From the NCBI RefSeq assembly GCF_019904135.1, contig NZ_JAIOGQ010000014.1, forward strand, positions 1 to 64,000: a stretch of DNA of 64,000 bases, given 5' to 3'. Numbering within the stretch: the first letter of the stretch is position 1; each line of letters opens with the position of its first letter. Under the pieces are notes generated by a model. It saw only the letters and a program-made list of their open reading frames with translations, searched no databases and was not told the origin of the DNA. Below, one piece after another: positions 8,670 through 16,845 of this stretch. The stretch comes from Paenibacillus caui (lineage in GTDB: Bacteria > Bacillota > Bacilli > Paenibacillales > Paenibacillaceae). The position numbers were made by a program, and so were the translations under genes.

Positions 8670-9532
8670 AAATCCATCTCCCGTTTCTGTAAAAATTTAA
8701 GCTGAATCGCAGAGATCACGACGATGACAATAAAGTAAATAACCGCGTTCGCCGATTGGTAGGCGAATTCTCCGCCCTGAAATCCGCCGGTATAGATCAG
8801 AAGCGCAATGGATTGGGTTGCACGGCCAGGTCCGCCGCCCGTCAAGGCTACGATCTGGTCAAATACCATCAAGCCGCCTTTCATCGCAAGCACCATGTTG
8901 ATCGTAAAGAAGGAAGCAAGCAGCGGGAACGTGATGCTCCAGAATTCTCTGAAGCGGCTTGCTCCATCCAGACTTGAAGCTTCATACAGATCTCTAGGGA
9001 TCGTCTGCAGACCGGCAAGGTAGAGAATCGTGTTAAAAGCGATGCCCTGCCATACGGCTACAATGACGATGCCGATCCAAGCCCAGTTTTGGTTGCCCAG
9101 AATATTTTGCGACAGAAACTCGCTGCCCAGCTTAGCCCCCCAAACCGTGAAGACGTTTGCGAATAAATAGTTAAAGATAAAGCCGACAATCAGGACACTC
9201 AAAATGTTCGGCAAGAAATAAACGCCGCGGAAGAAGTTTTTAAATTTGATTTTCGAGTTGAGCCCGAGGGCAATCAGCAAGCTGAGGACGTTGATCAGTA
9301 TGGTCGTTACAATGGCATATTTGAAGGTGAACACATAAGAATTAATGACGTTGGCATCCTTGAAAATATTCACAAAATTTTTAAACCCGACAAAGTCATA
9401 GCTGGCGCTGTACCCGTCCCAGTTGGTGAAGGAATAGAAGATCCCCTGAAGCGCAGGATAGGTATGAAACGCAAAGAATAGAACCAGTGCCGGAACGGTC
9501 ATCAAGTAGAATGCGATACGGCGTTTTGCCAT
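8666..9532 (-). CDS. Carbohydrate ABC transporter permease, MalF type
   Basis: 288 residues with a cleavable-looking first helix and about six membrane segments. The EAA motif is DLYEASSLDGASRFREFWSI, followed by the FFTINMVLAM helix. It is the CUT1 partner of the downstream MalG-type permease. It is separated from the binding-protein gene by about 70 bases that hold a hairpin, a common arrangement for making more binding protein than permease. No ATPase gene occurs in the operon, so a shared MsmX-type ATPase elsewhere in the genome is expected. Confidence 0.9.
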   Translation of the reverse strand: MAKRRIAFYLMTVPALVLFFAFHTYPALQGIFYSFTNWDGYSASYDFVGFKNFVNIFKDANVINSYVFTFKYAIVTTILINVLSLLIALGLNSKIKFKNFFRGVYFLPNILSVLIVGFIFNYLFANVFTVWGAKLGSEFLSQNILGNQNWAWIGIVIVAVWQGIAFNTILYLAGLQTIPRDLYEASSLDGASRFREFWSITFPLLASFFTINMVLAMKGGLMVFDQIVALTGGGPGRATQSIALLIYTGGFQGGEFAYQSANAVIYFIVIVVISAIQLKFLQKREMDL

Positions 9533-9550
9533 TGTTCTCTCCTCCTTTGG

Positions 9551-9594
9551 AAAGCGGCAGGAGAAAAGTAACTCCCCCTTCTCCTCCGCTCTTT
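9551..9594 (-). repeat. Intercistronic hairpin between binding protein and permease genes
   Basis: Read on the minus strand, AAAGAGCGGAGGAGAA can pair imperfectly with TTTTCTCCTGCCGCTTT across about 12 loop bases. There is no clear T-run. Such hairpins often protect the upstream mRNA or partly terminate. Inferred function only. Confidence 0.45.
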
Positions 9595-9600
9595 TTCGCT

Positions 9601-10830
9601 CTATTTACGGTCAGCCACTTTATCCCATTCCGTGTCCAAAGTAGACAGGTACTGATCTATATCTTTTTTCTGCATGAAGTCCTGAATAAGGGTATCAACC
9701 TTCATGGCTCCAGGAATGTAGTGGTCGGCAAAGTCAACCAGTTTACCGCTTTCAAACGCACCGTTCAGGTCGGCAACGCTCGGATCGGACTGCGTTACGC
9801 CTTGAACCGCAGAGAATGCTTTTTGCTCATTGATATATTGCTGCGAGTTTTCGCTCTTGAGCAGGAACTCTATAAACTTCTTGGCTTCTTCTTTATGCTT
9901 GGAGCTCTTGGAGACGGTGAGCAGCGTGTCTACACCGGAAACGAGCATGTTTTTGCTTGGATCATTCGTTGCAGGGAGCGGGAAGATGCCAAGTTCAATG
10001 GACGGATTCGCTTTTTGAATTTCAGGGATTGCCCATACCCCCTGGATGTACATCGCAGCATCTCCCTTTGCAAAAGCGGTGTTGCCGTCGTTATAGCCTT
10101 TGCCGAATTGATCCTTTTGTCCGTATTCGGTCAGTTTCAGCTGCTTCTCAGCGACTTCGCGGAAGGCATCCTTAAAGGTTGTTGAGCCTTCTTTGCGCTT
10201 GTTGAAGAAATCGAGACCTACAATATTCGGCGTGAACGAGTTGAATGGAACCAGAGTCGTCCATGAATCTTTCAATGTAAAATAGAACGGATTTTTGCCG
10301 GCTGCTTTGATCTTGTCGGCCGCAGCAATCAATTCATCCCAGGTCTTGGGCACTTCAATGCCCAGATCTTTGAAAATGGCTTTATTGTAAAGGATGCCGC
10401 TGGCATTCGCGGAAAACGGAATTCCGTTCAGCTCGGCAAGTCCTGTTTGTTTCTTAAGCATATCAACATAGGCAGGCTGTATATTTTTCACCATCGGATC
10501 GTTTGTGAAATCCTCGAACAGTCCGCTTTTGGCCAAGGAAGAATAGGTGTCGGTAGCTCCCAGGCCGATAACGTCAGGCACATCTTTTTTGGCGACGCGT
10601 GTTTTCAAAACGGTTTCCGCATCCGGCGGGTTGACTTGGCTGACTTTAATTGTGGGATTCTCTTCATTAAACTTCGCTATCAATTTGTCAAAGGTTGCCT
10701 TAGCTTCTGTTTTGTTCTGGAAGAACTCTATTTTTACTTTGCCTCCCGAACCTTCACTACTATTTCCGCAAGCGCTCAACATGGACATTGTGAGTACACC
10801 AGCCAGCAGCGGTAACAATACCTTTTTCAT
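9601..10830 (-). CDS. Sugar-binding lipoprotein of CUT1 ABC transporter
   Basis: 409 residues. A lipoprotein signal with lipobox LSAC places the modified cysteine at residue 21, followed by a GNSSEGSGG linker. The rest is a family 1 extracellular solute-binding fold (KIEFFQNKTEAKATFDKLIAKFN opening, a GVWAIPEI stretch and late GVDTLLTVSK). It is the first gene of the operon, with AGGGGGA seven bases before ATG. Two GTAAACGTTTAC operators lie upstream. The likely ligand is an isomaltooligosaccharide or its cyclic form, judged from the linked GH66 and GH13 enzymes. Confidence 0.9.
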   Translation of the reverse strand: MKKVLLPLLAGVLTMSMLSACGNSSEGSGGKVKIEFFQNKTEAKATFDKLIAKFNEENPTIKVSQVNPPDAETVLKTRVAKKDVPDVIGLGATDTYSSLAKSGLFEDFTNDPMVKNIQPAYVDMLKKQTGLAELNGIPFSANASGILYNKAIFKDLGIEVPKTWDELIAAADKIKAAGKNPFYFTLKDSWTTLVPFNSFTPNIVGLDFFNKRKEGSTTFKDAFREVAEKQLKLTEYGQKDQFGKGYNDGNTAFAKGDAAMYIQGVWAIPEIQKANPSIELGIFPLPATNDPSKNMLVSGVDTLLTVSKSSKHKEEAKKFIEFLLKSENSQQYINEQKAFSAVQGVTQSDPSVADLNGAFESGKLVDFADHYIPGAMKVDTLIQDFMQKKDIDQYLSTLDTEWDKVADRK

Positions 10831-10888
10831 TTTACAATCCCCCTGATCGTCATTAGTAAGCTCCTACACAGCATCAACCGCCAAACAC

Positions 10889-10900
10889 GTAAACGTTTAC
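10889..10900. promoter_or_regulatory. LacI-family operator 1 of the transporter operon
   Basis: Perfect 12-bp palindrome GTAAACGTTTAC with the central CG typical of LacI-family operators. It lies 59 bp upstream of the binding-protein start, between that gene and the divergently related regulator locus. Confidence 0.8.
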
Positions 10901-10962
10901 TTTAAAGTGAAAAAATAAAACTTGTTCCGTTCATCCCTCCCTTGATGTAATAAAGAACGTAA

Positions 10963-10974
10963 GTAAACGTTTAC
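10963..10974. promoter_or_regulatory. LacI-family operator 2 of the transporter operon
   Basis: Second perfect GTAAACGTTTAC copy, centred 74 bp from operator 1, close to seven helical turns. The pair could support looping by a regulator dimer of dimers or cooperative binding. A CcpA cre site is a weaker alternative since the flanking TG/CA pair is missing. Confidence 0.8.
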
Positions 10975-10992
10975 GTTATATCGATGCAAAAC

Positions 10993-11997
10993 TTAAGTTA
11001 AAGTTTTTACCGTCTGCCTTTCCACAATTTTATGCTCCACAATAGAACTTTCAACGACTCGCCCCGTCTCAATCATGCTGATCAGCTTCTCACACGCAAT
11101 CGCCCCCATTTGGGATAAAGGTTGTTCAACTGTGGTAAGCGGCGGAACAACCATCTCGGTCAATTTGATATTGTCATATCCAATGATCGAAATGCGATCC
11201 GGTACCTTGATCCCTTTCCTGATTGCAACCGATAAGGCCCCAATCGCCATTTCATCACTCGCCGCAAATACAGCGGTGAAGTCATTGCTGTTCTGAAGCA
11301 GCTGCTCCATCGATTTGCAACCGCTGTCAAACATAAAATCGCCATAGACCAAATTTTTATTTCGGAAAGTAAGTCCGTTGTCCTTGAGCGCCTGCTTATA
11401 CCCCTCGATTCTCGGGATTCCGGCGATAACATCTTCCTTGGTCCCGCTAATCATGGCAATTTTCTTATGGCCTTTTCGAATCAAGTAGGAGACAGCATCA
11501 TAAGCCGCCTTTCGATCATCTACTTTCACGTAAGGGACCGACGGGTGACTGGTTTTGGAAGAAACAAGCGTTACCGGAATATTCATCGCTTTGAGCGCCT
11601 CGTAATATTCGTCTTGAAGCACTTCGGAAGCGAAGATAACGCCATCCACCTGCTTCTCGCGCAGCACCTTCAAGTACTTCATCGTCCGTTTGCCCACATC
11701 ATCGGTATTGCAAATAACGACACTGTAATTATGGTCGTGCGCATACTGCTCAATCCCATGCAGCAGGCCTGAGGAGAAAGAGCTGGATACATTCGGCAGC
11801 AGCACGCCAATGGTTTCAGTTCTTTTGTTGATTAGACCTCTCGCAATGGCATTTGGCTGATATCCCATCTCTTTAATCGTTTCCAAAACAATCTGTTTCG
11901 TTTTGTCCGAATAGCCCGAAAGGTTATTCAACACTCTGGAAACGGTTGCAATAGAAACATTGGCCTTTTTCGCGACATCCTTAATGGTTGGATTCAT
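10993..11997 (-). CDS. LacI-family transcriptional regulator of the isomaltooligosaccharide locus
   Basis: 334 residues. An N-terminal helix-turn-helix (residues 4-23, TIKDVAKKANVSIATVSRVL) and hinge helix (NAIARGL) are followed by a periplasmic-binding-protein-like sensor domain from about residue 60. It lies directly upstream of the transporter operon in the same orientation. Palindromes of the same type flank both its own promoter and the operon promoter, so autoregulation plus control of the operon is likely. The inducer is not known; a sugar released by the GH66 enzyme is the obvious candidate. Confidence 0.92.
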   Translation of the reverse strand: MNPTIKDVAKKANVSIATVSRVLNNLSGYSDKTKQIVLETIKEMGYQPNAIARGLINKRTETIGVLLPNVSSSFSSGLLHGIEQYAHDHNYSVVICNTDDVGKRTMKYLKVLREKQVDGVIFASEVLQDEYYEALKAMNIPVTLVSSKTSHPSVPYVKVDDRKAAYDAVSYLIRKGHKKIAMISGTKEDVIAGIPRIEGYKQALKDNGLTFRNKNLVYGDFMFDSGCKSMEQLLQNSNDFTAVFAASDEMAIGALSVAIRKGIKVPDRISIIGYDNIKLTEMVVPPLTTVEQPLSQMGAIACEKLISMIETGRVVESSIVEHKIVERQTVKTLT

Positions 11998-12022
11998 ATG
12001 CTCATCTTCACCTTTGTAATTC

Positions 12023-12034
12023 GTAAACGTTTAC
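12023..12034. promoter_or_regulatory. LacI-family operator upstream of the regulator gene (proximal)
   Basis: Perfect GTAAACGTTTAC, 26 bp upstream of the lacI-type start codon, identical to the two operators in front of the transporter operon. Confidence 0.8.
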
Positions 12035-12087
12035 TTAGAGCGGTTTCAATGGATTATTCAGGTCAACCATCCATGAATTTTCACTAC

Positions 12088-12099
12088 GTAAACGCTTAC
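12088..12099. promoter_or_regulatory. LacI-family operator upstream of the regulator gene (distal)
   Basis: GTAAACGCTTAC, one base off the perfect palindrome, centred 65 bp from the proximal copy. The two-by-two arrangement mirrors that of the operon promoter. Confidence 0.7.
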
Positions 12100-12154
12100 C
12101 TAAAATATAAGACCAGTTTCGATTTTTGTCAACAGCATTTTCGTTCAAGTCTCC

Positions 12155-12188
12155 CAAAATAAAAAACGGGCCAGCCTTGGTGGTCCGT
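12155..12188 (-). terminator. Terminator of trmL
   Basis: On the minus strand ACGGACCA and TGGCCCGT form a stem with one mismatch, followed by TTTTTTATTTT. Confidence 0.75.
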
Positions 12189-12237
12189 TTCTTGCTATTT
12201 CCTTATAAAAGCGTAGGGCAGCAGCTAATACCGGTAT

Positions 12238-12702
12238 TTAATTCATCCCCGGAAAATTCAGCTGCCGCAATGCCTCATACACGACAATGGCCGCTGAATT
12301 GGACAGGTTTAGCGAGCGTACTTTGTCCGTCATCGGCATTTTCATCGCCGTGTCCCGGTTTGCGGCAATCAGCTCCGGAGGAAGTCCTTTCGTTTCCTTG
12401 CCGAACACCAAAAAATCGCCGTCCCGGAATTCAAAGTTATGGTAGTACTTATCCGCTTTGGTCGTCGCATAGAAATAACGCCCACCCGGATAGGCAGCCT
12501 GCAGGTCCGCAAAGGAATCGTGATATTCGATATGAACCGCATACCAGTAATCCAGTCCCGCCCTTTTCAGCGCGGCATCATCCGTACGGAAGCCCAAAGG
12601 GCGAACCAGATGCAGATGTGTCCCGGTTGCGGCGCAGGTTCTCGCAATATTACCGGTATTTGCGGGAATTTCAGGTTCAACGAGTACAATATGTAATGCC
12701 AT
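12238..12702 (-). CDS. trmL: tRNA (cytidine/uridine-34-2'-O)-methyltransferase, SPOUT family
   Basis: Methylates the ribose of the wobble base in tRNA-Leu isoacceptors. The 154-residue protein shows the full TrmL pattern: LVEPEIPANTGNIARTCA near the start, FGKETKGLPPE as the SAM-binding knot loop, and NLSNSAAIVVYEALRQL at the C-terminal knot. ATG at 12702 gives the usual MALHIVLVEP start; a TTG 21 bases upstream overlaps the GGAGAGG ribosome site and is rejected. Single-gene unit between serC and the LacI locus, with its own terminator. Confidence 0.93.
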   Translation of the reverse strand: MALHIVLVEPEIPANTGNIARTCAATGTHLHLVRPLGFRTDDAALKRAGLDYWYAVHIEYHDSFADLQAAYPGGRYFYATTKADKYYHNFEFRDGDFLVFGKETKGLPPELIAANRDTAMKMPMTDKVRSLNLSNSAAIVVYEALRQLNFPGMN

Positions 12703-12803
12703 CTGTGAAAGACACCTCTCCAATCCATTATTCTAGTCGTGACCTAAATATTATAACAACTCCGTGGAATCAACAACAGCCAGTATGTCCTGAGCGCAAA
12801 GAA

Positions 12804-12838
12804 GAGCCTTTGCCGCTAAAGGGCAAAGGCTCGCGTTC
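12804..12838 (-). terminator. Hairpin terminator after serC
   Basis: GAGCCTTTGCC (12804-12814) pairs perfectly with GGCAAAGGCTC (12822-12832). On the minus strand it is followed by TTCTTTG. It lies downstream of the serC stop codon. Confidence 0.7.
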
Positions 12839-12854
12839 CTTCACAAAAAGCAGA

Positions 12855-13943
12855 TTAGGCATTCCGTTTGCGGAAATCATCCATAAAGTCAACCAGAGCC
12901 GAAATAGCTTCATAAGGAACGGCATTGTAGATCGAAGCGCGAAGGCCGCCTACGCTGCGGTGACCTTTAAGCCCGACAAACCCTGCCTGCCCGGTTTCTT
13001 TAATAAATTGCTTCTCCAGCTCTTCAGAAGCAAGGCGGAAGGTTACATTCATCAAAGAACGGCTATCCTTGGCTGCACAGCCCTTGTAAAATCCTCCGCT
13101 TTGGTCAATCGCATCATAGAGGATCCCCGCCTTCTTGCGGTTCAACTGTTCTATGCCTGCAAGTCCTCCCTGCTCCTCAATCCATTTCAGCACTTCATTG
13201 ACCATGTAGATGGCGAAAGATGGCGGTGTATTGTAGAGAGAGTTGTTCTTGTAATGCGTATCATAACGCATAATTGTCGGCAAATGCTTCGGTGACTCCT
13301 GCAGCAGCTCTTCCCGGGCAATCACGACCGTTACCCCGGATGGACCCAAATTCTTCTGTGCGCCGGCGTACACCATGCCGAACGACTTCAAATCAAACGA
13401 ACGGGACAATATGTCGCTGGACATATCCGCAATCAGCGGAACGCTGCCGGTACCCGGAAACTCCTTAAACTCCGTTCCTCCGATCGTTTCGTTAGAGGTC
13501 AAATGCAGGTAAGCCGTATGATCCGGCAGGCTAAGGTTGCTCAAATCCGGAAGAGACATAAACTTGCTTTCCTCGGAAGAAGCCGCAATGAAAGTTTCAC
13601 CGATAAGCTTTGCTTCCTTGATGGCTTTGTCCGCCCAGCTTCCTGTTCTTACGTATCCCGCCGTCTTGCCTTCTGTCAGCAAATTCAGCGGAATCATAGC
13701 GAACTGCGTAGATGCACCGCCCTGCAAAAACAGCACTTTATAGCCTTCCGGATTGCCAAACAAATTCAACAATCTCGTCTGGGCTTCATTATGGACTGAC
13801 TCGTAAACGGCTCCTCTGTGAGACATTTCCATAATCGACATTCCAGTTTCCTTGTAGTCAACAAATTCAGCCTGCGCGCGCTGCAGTACTTCCAGGGGCA
13901 AAGCTGCAGGACCTGCATTAAAATTGAAAGCTCTCTTGTTCAA
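12855..13943 (-). CDS. serC: Phosphoserine aminotransferase
   Basis: PLP enzyme of serine synthesis converting 3-phosphohydroxypyruvate and glutamate to phosphoserine. About 362 residues, the usual length. Motifs are FNAGPAALP near the start and the PLP lysine in VYAGAQKNLGPSGV (about residue 197); RSVGGLRASIYNAV lies near the C-terminus. I choose TTG at 13943 (LNKRAFNF) because GGGAG lies 5 bases before it. The ATG at 13955 has its only ribosome-like bases touching the codon. Monocistronic, with a terminator. Confidence 0.93.
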   Translation of the reverse strand: MNKRAFNFNAGPAALPLEVLQRAQAEFVDYKETGMSIMEMSHRGAVYESVHNEAQTRLLNLFGNPEGYKVLFLQGGASTQFAMIPLNLLTEGKTAGYVRTGSWADKAIKEAKLIGETFIAASSEESKFMSLPDLSNLSLPDHTAYLHLTSNETIGGTEFKEFPGTGSVPLIADMSSDILSRSFDLKSFGMVYAGAQKNLGPSGVTVVIAREELLQESPKHLPTIMRYDTHYKNNSLYNTPPSFAIYMVNEVLKWIEEQGGLAGIEQLNRKKAGILYDAIDQSGGFYKGCAAKDSRSLMNVTFRLASEELEKQFIKETGQAGFVGLKGHRSVGGLRASIYNAVPYEAISALVDFMDDFRKRNA

Positions 13944-14104
13944 AGTAACTCCCATCCTCTCAACCAGCCTGTTTAGGTATATTTACGGTTTATCATAGCA
14001 ACAATCGAATGTTCCATCAAGAGTCATATTCATAAAAAATGTACCAGTTCGCAGAATTGACACATTAACGCTTTATTTTATTACAGCTTTTTCGTAAGAA
14101 ATTT

Positions 14105-15055
14105 TTAAAAAGAGGCTGTAGATTTCTCCAACTTCTTTTCGGGAAGATGTCCTTCTTTCTCCAGAAGCACTTCCCCACCCTCGAGCCGGATCCATGTCTG
14201 AAAACCTGGCTTCCCTTCTTCCAGGCAGATCACGCGGGCGCCACGCTTAAACCCTTTCCTGCTGTAATTGTTATACCCGGTTTGCCTGCCGTAACATAAA
14301 CGAATGCCGTGAAGCTCTCCCCAATAGCTGTTCACATGGTCATGACCTACGAAGGTACCCATCACATCGCCCATCTCGACCATCGCCGCAAACATACCTG
14401 TATTCACTTTCGCGCAGCAAACCGATTCGAATTTACTGCCGTAGCAGGTCTCTAAATCCCATACATCGTTATATTCCGGAAGCGGGATATGAAAAAACGC
14501 GAGTGCCGGAACTGGGCCACCGTTCTCTTGGGACATGGCTGCCGACTGCTTCGTGTACCATTCAATCTGGTCTCTTGCAATAGGCGCATATCCACCGATC
14601 CGGTGATTCGAATAGCTGCCTGAGTCCAGAAAAAACAAGGCTTTATCCAGGTTACCCTGGCTGTCTGCAATTCGAAGCATGAAATTGCCGGATCCACTGA
14701 GCTCTAAAGGCCCTGCTTCCGATAGGCAGTGATCAAATCCGAGAAGAAGGTCTGAGAATTCGCTTCTGGATATGCCCGCTTCCGTATCATGATTGCCAAA
14801 CACGGCAGCCCAAGGCGTCCCCGTTGCTTCTACCACTTCGGCAATCTGTTCGATGGAGGCCTTAGGATCCAGACAGGCTGTGCTTTCGATCAGGTCTCCC
14901 GTAATAACTGCAAGATCCGGCTTCTCTTCATCCAGGACCTGCTCCATTAACCGTTTCGTCAACATGTCGTTACCATGACCGTTCTCCCAGTGCAGATCAG
15001 TGAATTGCACGATTTTGAAGCTTTTATTTATGTTGTAATTCAACTGCGTCGCCAT
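14105..15055 (-). CDS. Metallophosphoesterase (calcineurin-like)
   Basis: 316 residues with the metal-binding series of calcineurin-like phosphoesterases: FTDLHW (D20, H22), TGDLIES, FGNHD, FFHIPLPEY and FVGHDHVN. No signal peptide or membrane helix is seen, so it is cytoplasmic. The layout fits the Bacillus YkuE/purple-phosphatase-like group, but substrate cannot be told. GGGGAGATT precedes the ATG. It lies downstream of glnA and is separated from it by a strong terminator. Confidence 0.85.
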   Translation of the reverse strand: MATQLNYNINKSFKIVQFTDLHWENGHGNDMLTKRLMEQVLDEEKPDLAVITGDLIESTACLDPKASIEQIAEVVEATGTPWAAVFGNHDTEAGISRSEFSDLLLGFDHCLSEAGPLELSGSGNFMLRIADSQGNLDKALFFLDSGSYSNHRIGGYAPIARDQIEWYTKQSAAMSQENGGPVPALAFFHIPLPEYNDVWDLETCYGSKFESVCCAKVNTGMFAAMVEMGDVMGTFVGHDHVNSYWGELHGIRLCYGRQTGYNNYSRKGFKRGARVICLEEGKPGFQTWIRLEGGEVLLEKEGHLPEKKLEKSTASF

Positions 15056-15096
15056 AATCTCCCCATCCTCTCCCAGATTCTGCCCTTGTGTTTGCT

Positions 15097-15143
15097 ACTA
15101 AAAAAGCTATCCCTCAGTCATTTGCGATGACTTTGGGATAGCC
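15097..15143 (-). terminator. Terminator of glnA
   Basis: On the minus strand GGCTATCCC and GGGATAGCT form the base of a hairpin with a second inner stem (AGTCAT/ATGACT), followed by TTTTT. Confidence 0.85.
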
Positions 15144-15177
15144 TTTTATGAGATTGAACTCTAGTTTATGCTTAGTC

Positions 15178-16602
15178 TTACAGGTCGAAGTACAGGCTGA
15201 ATTCGTGCGGATGAACGCGAGTGGAAATCGCTCTAGCTTCGCCGCGTTTGAATTCAATAAAGTTCTCGATGAATTCTTTAGTAAATACGCCGCCTTCAGT
15301 CAAGAATTCGTAGTCGGCTGCAAGAGCGTCCAGCGCTTCGTCCAGGGAACCTGGAACGCTGCGGATGTTCTTCTTCTCTTCATCGGACAGCTCATAGATA
15401 TTAGTGTCGAATGGTCCGTAGCCTTCTTTGCTTGGATCAATTTTACGTTTGATTCCATCAAGGCCAGCCATCAGCATTGCCGAGAATGCCAGGTAAGGGT
15501 TGGCAGTGGAGTCCGGAGTACGGAACTCGATACGACAGCCTTTAGGTGTAACTGCTGCAACCGGGATACGAACTGCCGCAGAACGGTTACCTTTGGAGAA
15601 CACCAGGTTAACCGGAGCTTCAAAGCCTGGTACCAGACGTTTAAAGGAGTTCGTACTTGGGTTTGTGAAAGCGATCAGAGCAGGTGCATGGTACAGAATG
15701 CCTCCAAGGTAATGAAGTGCAGTCTCGCTCAGGTTCGCGTACGCACCTTTTTCATAGAACAAAGGCACATCGCCATTGAAAATCGATTGGTGAACGTGCA
15801 TGCCGCTACCGTTGTCACCGAACAGCGGTTTTGGCATAAACGTTGCAGATTTGCCATACTTCTGCGCTGTATTTTGAACGATGTATTTATATATCATCAG
15901 ATTGTCAGCAGTCTTTGTCAAAGTGTCGAAACGGAAGTTGATTTCAGCCTGACCGGCAGTTGCCACTTCATGGTGATGACGTTCTACACTAAGTCCTGCT
16001 TCTTCCAAGATACGGCACATTTCACTGCGCAAGTCTTGACCTTTGTCAGTAGGAGCTACAGGGACATAACCGCCTTTAACAGGCACTTTAAACGACTGAT
16101 TGGCACCCTCTTCATCACGGCCCGTATTCCAGATGGCTTCATCGGAATCAACGGAATAATAGGACTTATTCATGCCGCTCTCAAAGCGCACATCGTCAAA
16201 AATAAAGAATTCGGATTCCGGTGCAAAGTTCGCATGTGTACCAACGCCGCTGTCTTGAAGATATTTCTCAGCGCGAGCTGCGACACTGCGAGGGTCACGT
16301 TCATAACGTTCGCCTTCTGGCGTATAAATATCGCACAAAACGTTCAGGGTCGGGTGTGCTGTGAAAGGATCTACAAATACAGAACCGCTATCAGGCATCA
16401 TGACCATGTCGGACTCTTCAATACCGCGGAAACCTGGGATTGAAGAACCGTCAAATGCCACACCGTTCACGAACGTGTCTTCGTCTACTGCTGATGCTGG
16501 AAGAGTGATATGATGTGAACGTCCAGCCAAGTCTACAAAACGGAAGTCCACCCACTCAATCTGTTGTTCTTCGATTAATTTCAAAACATCCTGTGCCGAC
16601 AT
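15178..16602 (-). CDS. glnA: Glutamine synthetase, type I-beta
   Basis: ATP-dependent synthesis of glutamine from glutamate and ammonia. 474 residues from the ATG at 16602, which has GGAGG eight bases upstream; the longer frame is rejected. Motifs: VAFDGSSIPGF, the E-rich ESEFFIFDD, the ammonia/ATP region HHHEVATAGQAEI and GSGMHVHQSI, and NRSAAVRIPV. The C-terminal part has the extra segment of the GSI-beta class and keeps tyrosine 403 in the context FDTNIYELSDEE, equivalent to the adenylylated Tyr397 of enterobacterial GlnA. The standard Bacillus GlnA is the shorter GSI-alpha, about 444 residues, encoded with glnR. No glnR is present here, so this may be a second synthetase. Confidence 0.93.
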   Translation of the reverse strand: MSAQDVLKLIEEQQIEWVDFRFVDLAGRSHHITLPASAVDEDTFVNGVAFDGSSIPGFRGIEESDMVMMPDSGSVFVDPFTAHPTLNVLCDIYTPEGERYERDPRSVAARAEKYLQDSGVGTHANFAPESEFFIFDDVRFESGMNKSYYSVDSDEAIWNTGRDEEGANQSFKVPVKGGYVPVAPTDKGQDLRSEMCRILEEAGLSVERHHHEVATAGQAEINFRFDTLTKTADNLMIYKYIVQNTAQKYGKSATFMPKPLFGDNGSGMHVHQSIFNGDVPLFYEKGAYANLSETALHYLGGILYHAPALIAFTNPSTNSFKRLVPGFEAPVNLVFSKGNRSAAVRIPVAAVTPKGCRIEFRTPDSTANPYLAFSAMLMAGLDGIKRKIDPSKEGYGPFDTNIYELSDEEKKNIRSVPGSLDEALDALAADYEFLTEGGVFTKEFIENFIEFKRGEARAISTRVHPHEFSLYFDL

Positions 16603-16681
16603 CCTTATTTCCTCCCAATCACGAACATTAAAGCGCAAACCAACGATTAACGTTCATACTTTAATATTTTTTGTTGTCGTC

Positions 16682-16711
16682 ATTATAATCCGACATAGAC
16701 GAAATCGTCAA
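16682..16711 (-). promoter_or_regulatory. SigA promoter of glnA
   Basis: On the minus strand, -35 TTGACG (16711-16706), 18-base spacer, -10 TATAAT (16687-16682). A start near 16675 would give a leader of about 70 bases before the glnA start at 16602. Confidence 0.8.
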
Positions 16712-16715
16712 TAGC

Positions 16716-16750
16716 TATGTAAGGTATTTTTGTTCAATTATGTAAGGTAT
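16716..16750 (-). promoter_or_regulatory. Tandem 12-bp direct repeats next to the glnA promoter
   Basis: ATACCTTACATA occurs twice on the minus strand, at 16750-16739 and 16727-16716, exactly 23 bp apart. The nearer copy ends five bases before the -35 box. Position and spacing (about two helical turns) fit binding of an activator. The motif does not match the GlnR/TnrA consensus TGTNAN7TNACA. Confidence 0.65.
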
Positions 16751-16788
16751 CATCACATTTTCGCCATCACTTTACCGTAGTAATGCAC

Positions 16789-16821
16789 AATATCCCTTCC
16801 GGCAGATCCGGAAGGGATATT
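16789..16821. repeat. Perfect 14-bp hairpin between aroF and glnA
   Basis: AATATCCCTTCCGG (16789-16802) and CCGGAAGGGATATT (16808-16821), loop CAGAT. It lies just after the DAHP synthase stop codon and probably ends that transcript, although no long T-run follows. Confidence 0.65.
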
Positions 16822-16845
16822 AACGTAACTATGTTAGATTTCCAG

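Noticed and set aside
10889..10974. CcpA cre sites for the GTAAACGTTTAC palindromes
   Set aside because: The outer TG/CA bases of cre are missing and the sites cluster only at the LacI gene and its neighbouring operon, so a cognate LacI operator is more likely.
15148..16443. 431-codon frame opposite glnA
   Set aside because: Antisense shadow of a certain gene, composition not protein-like.
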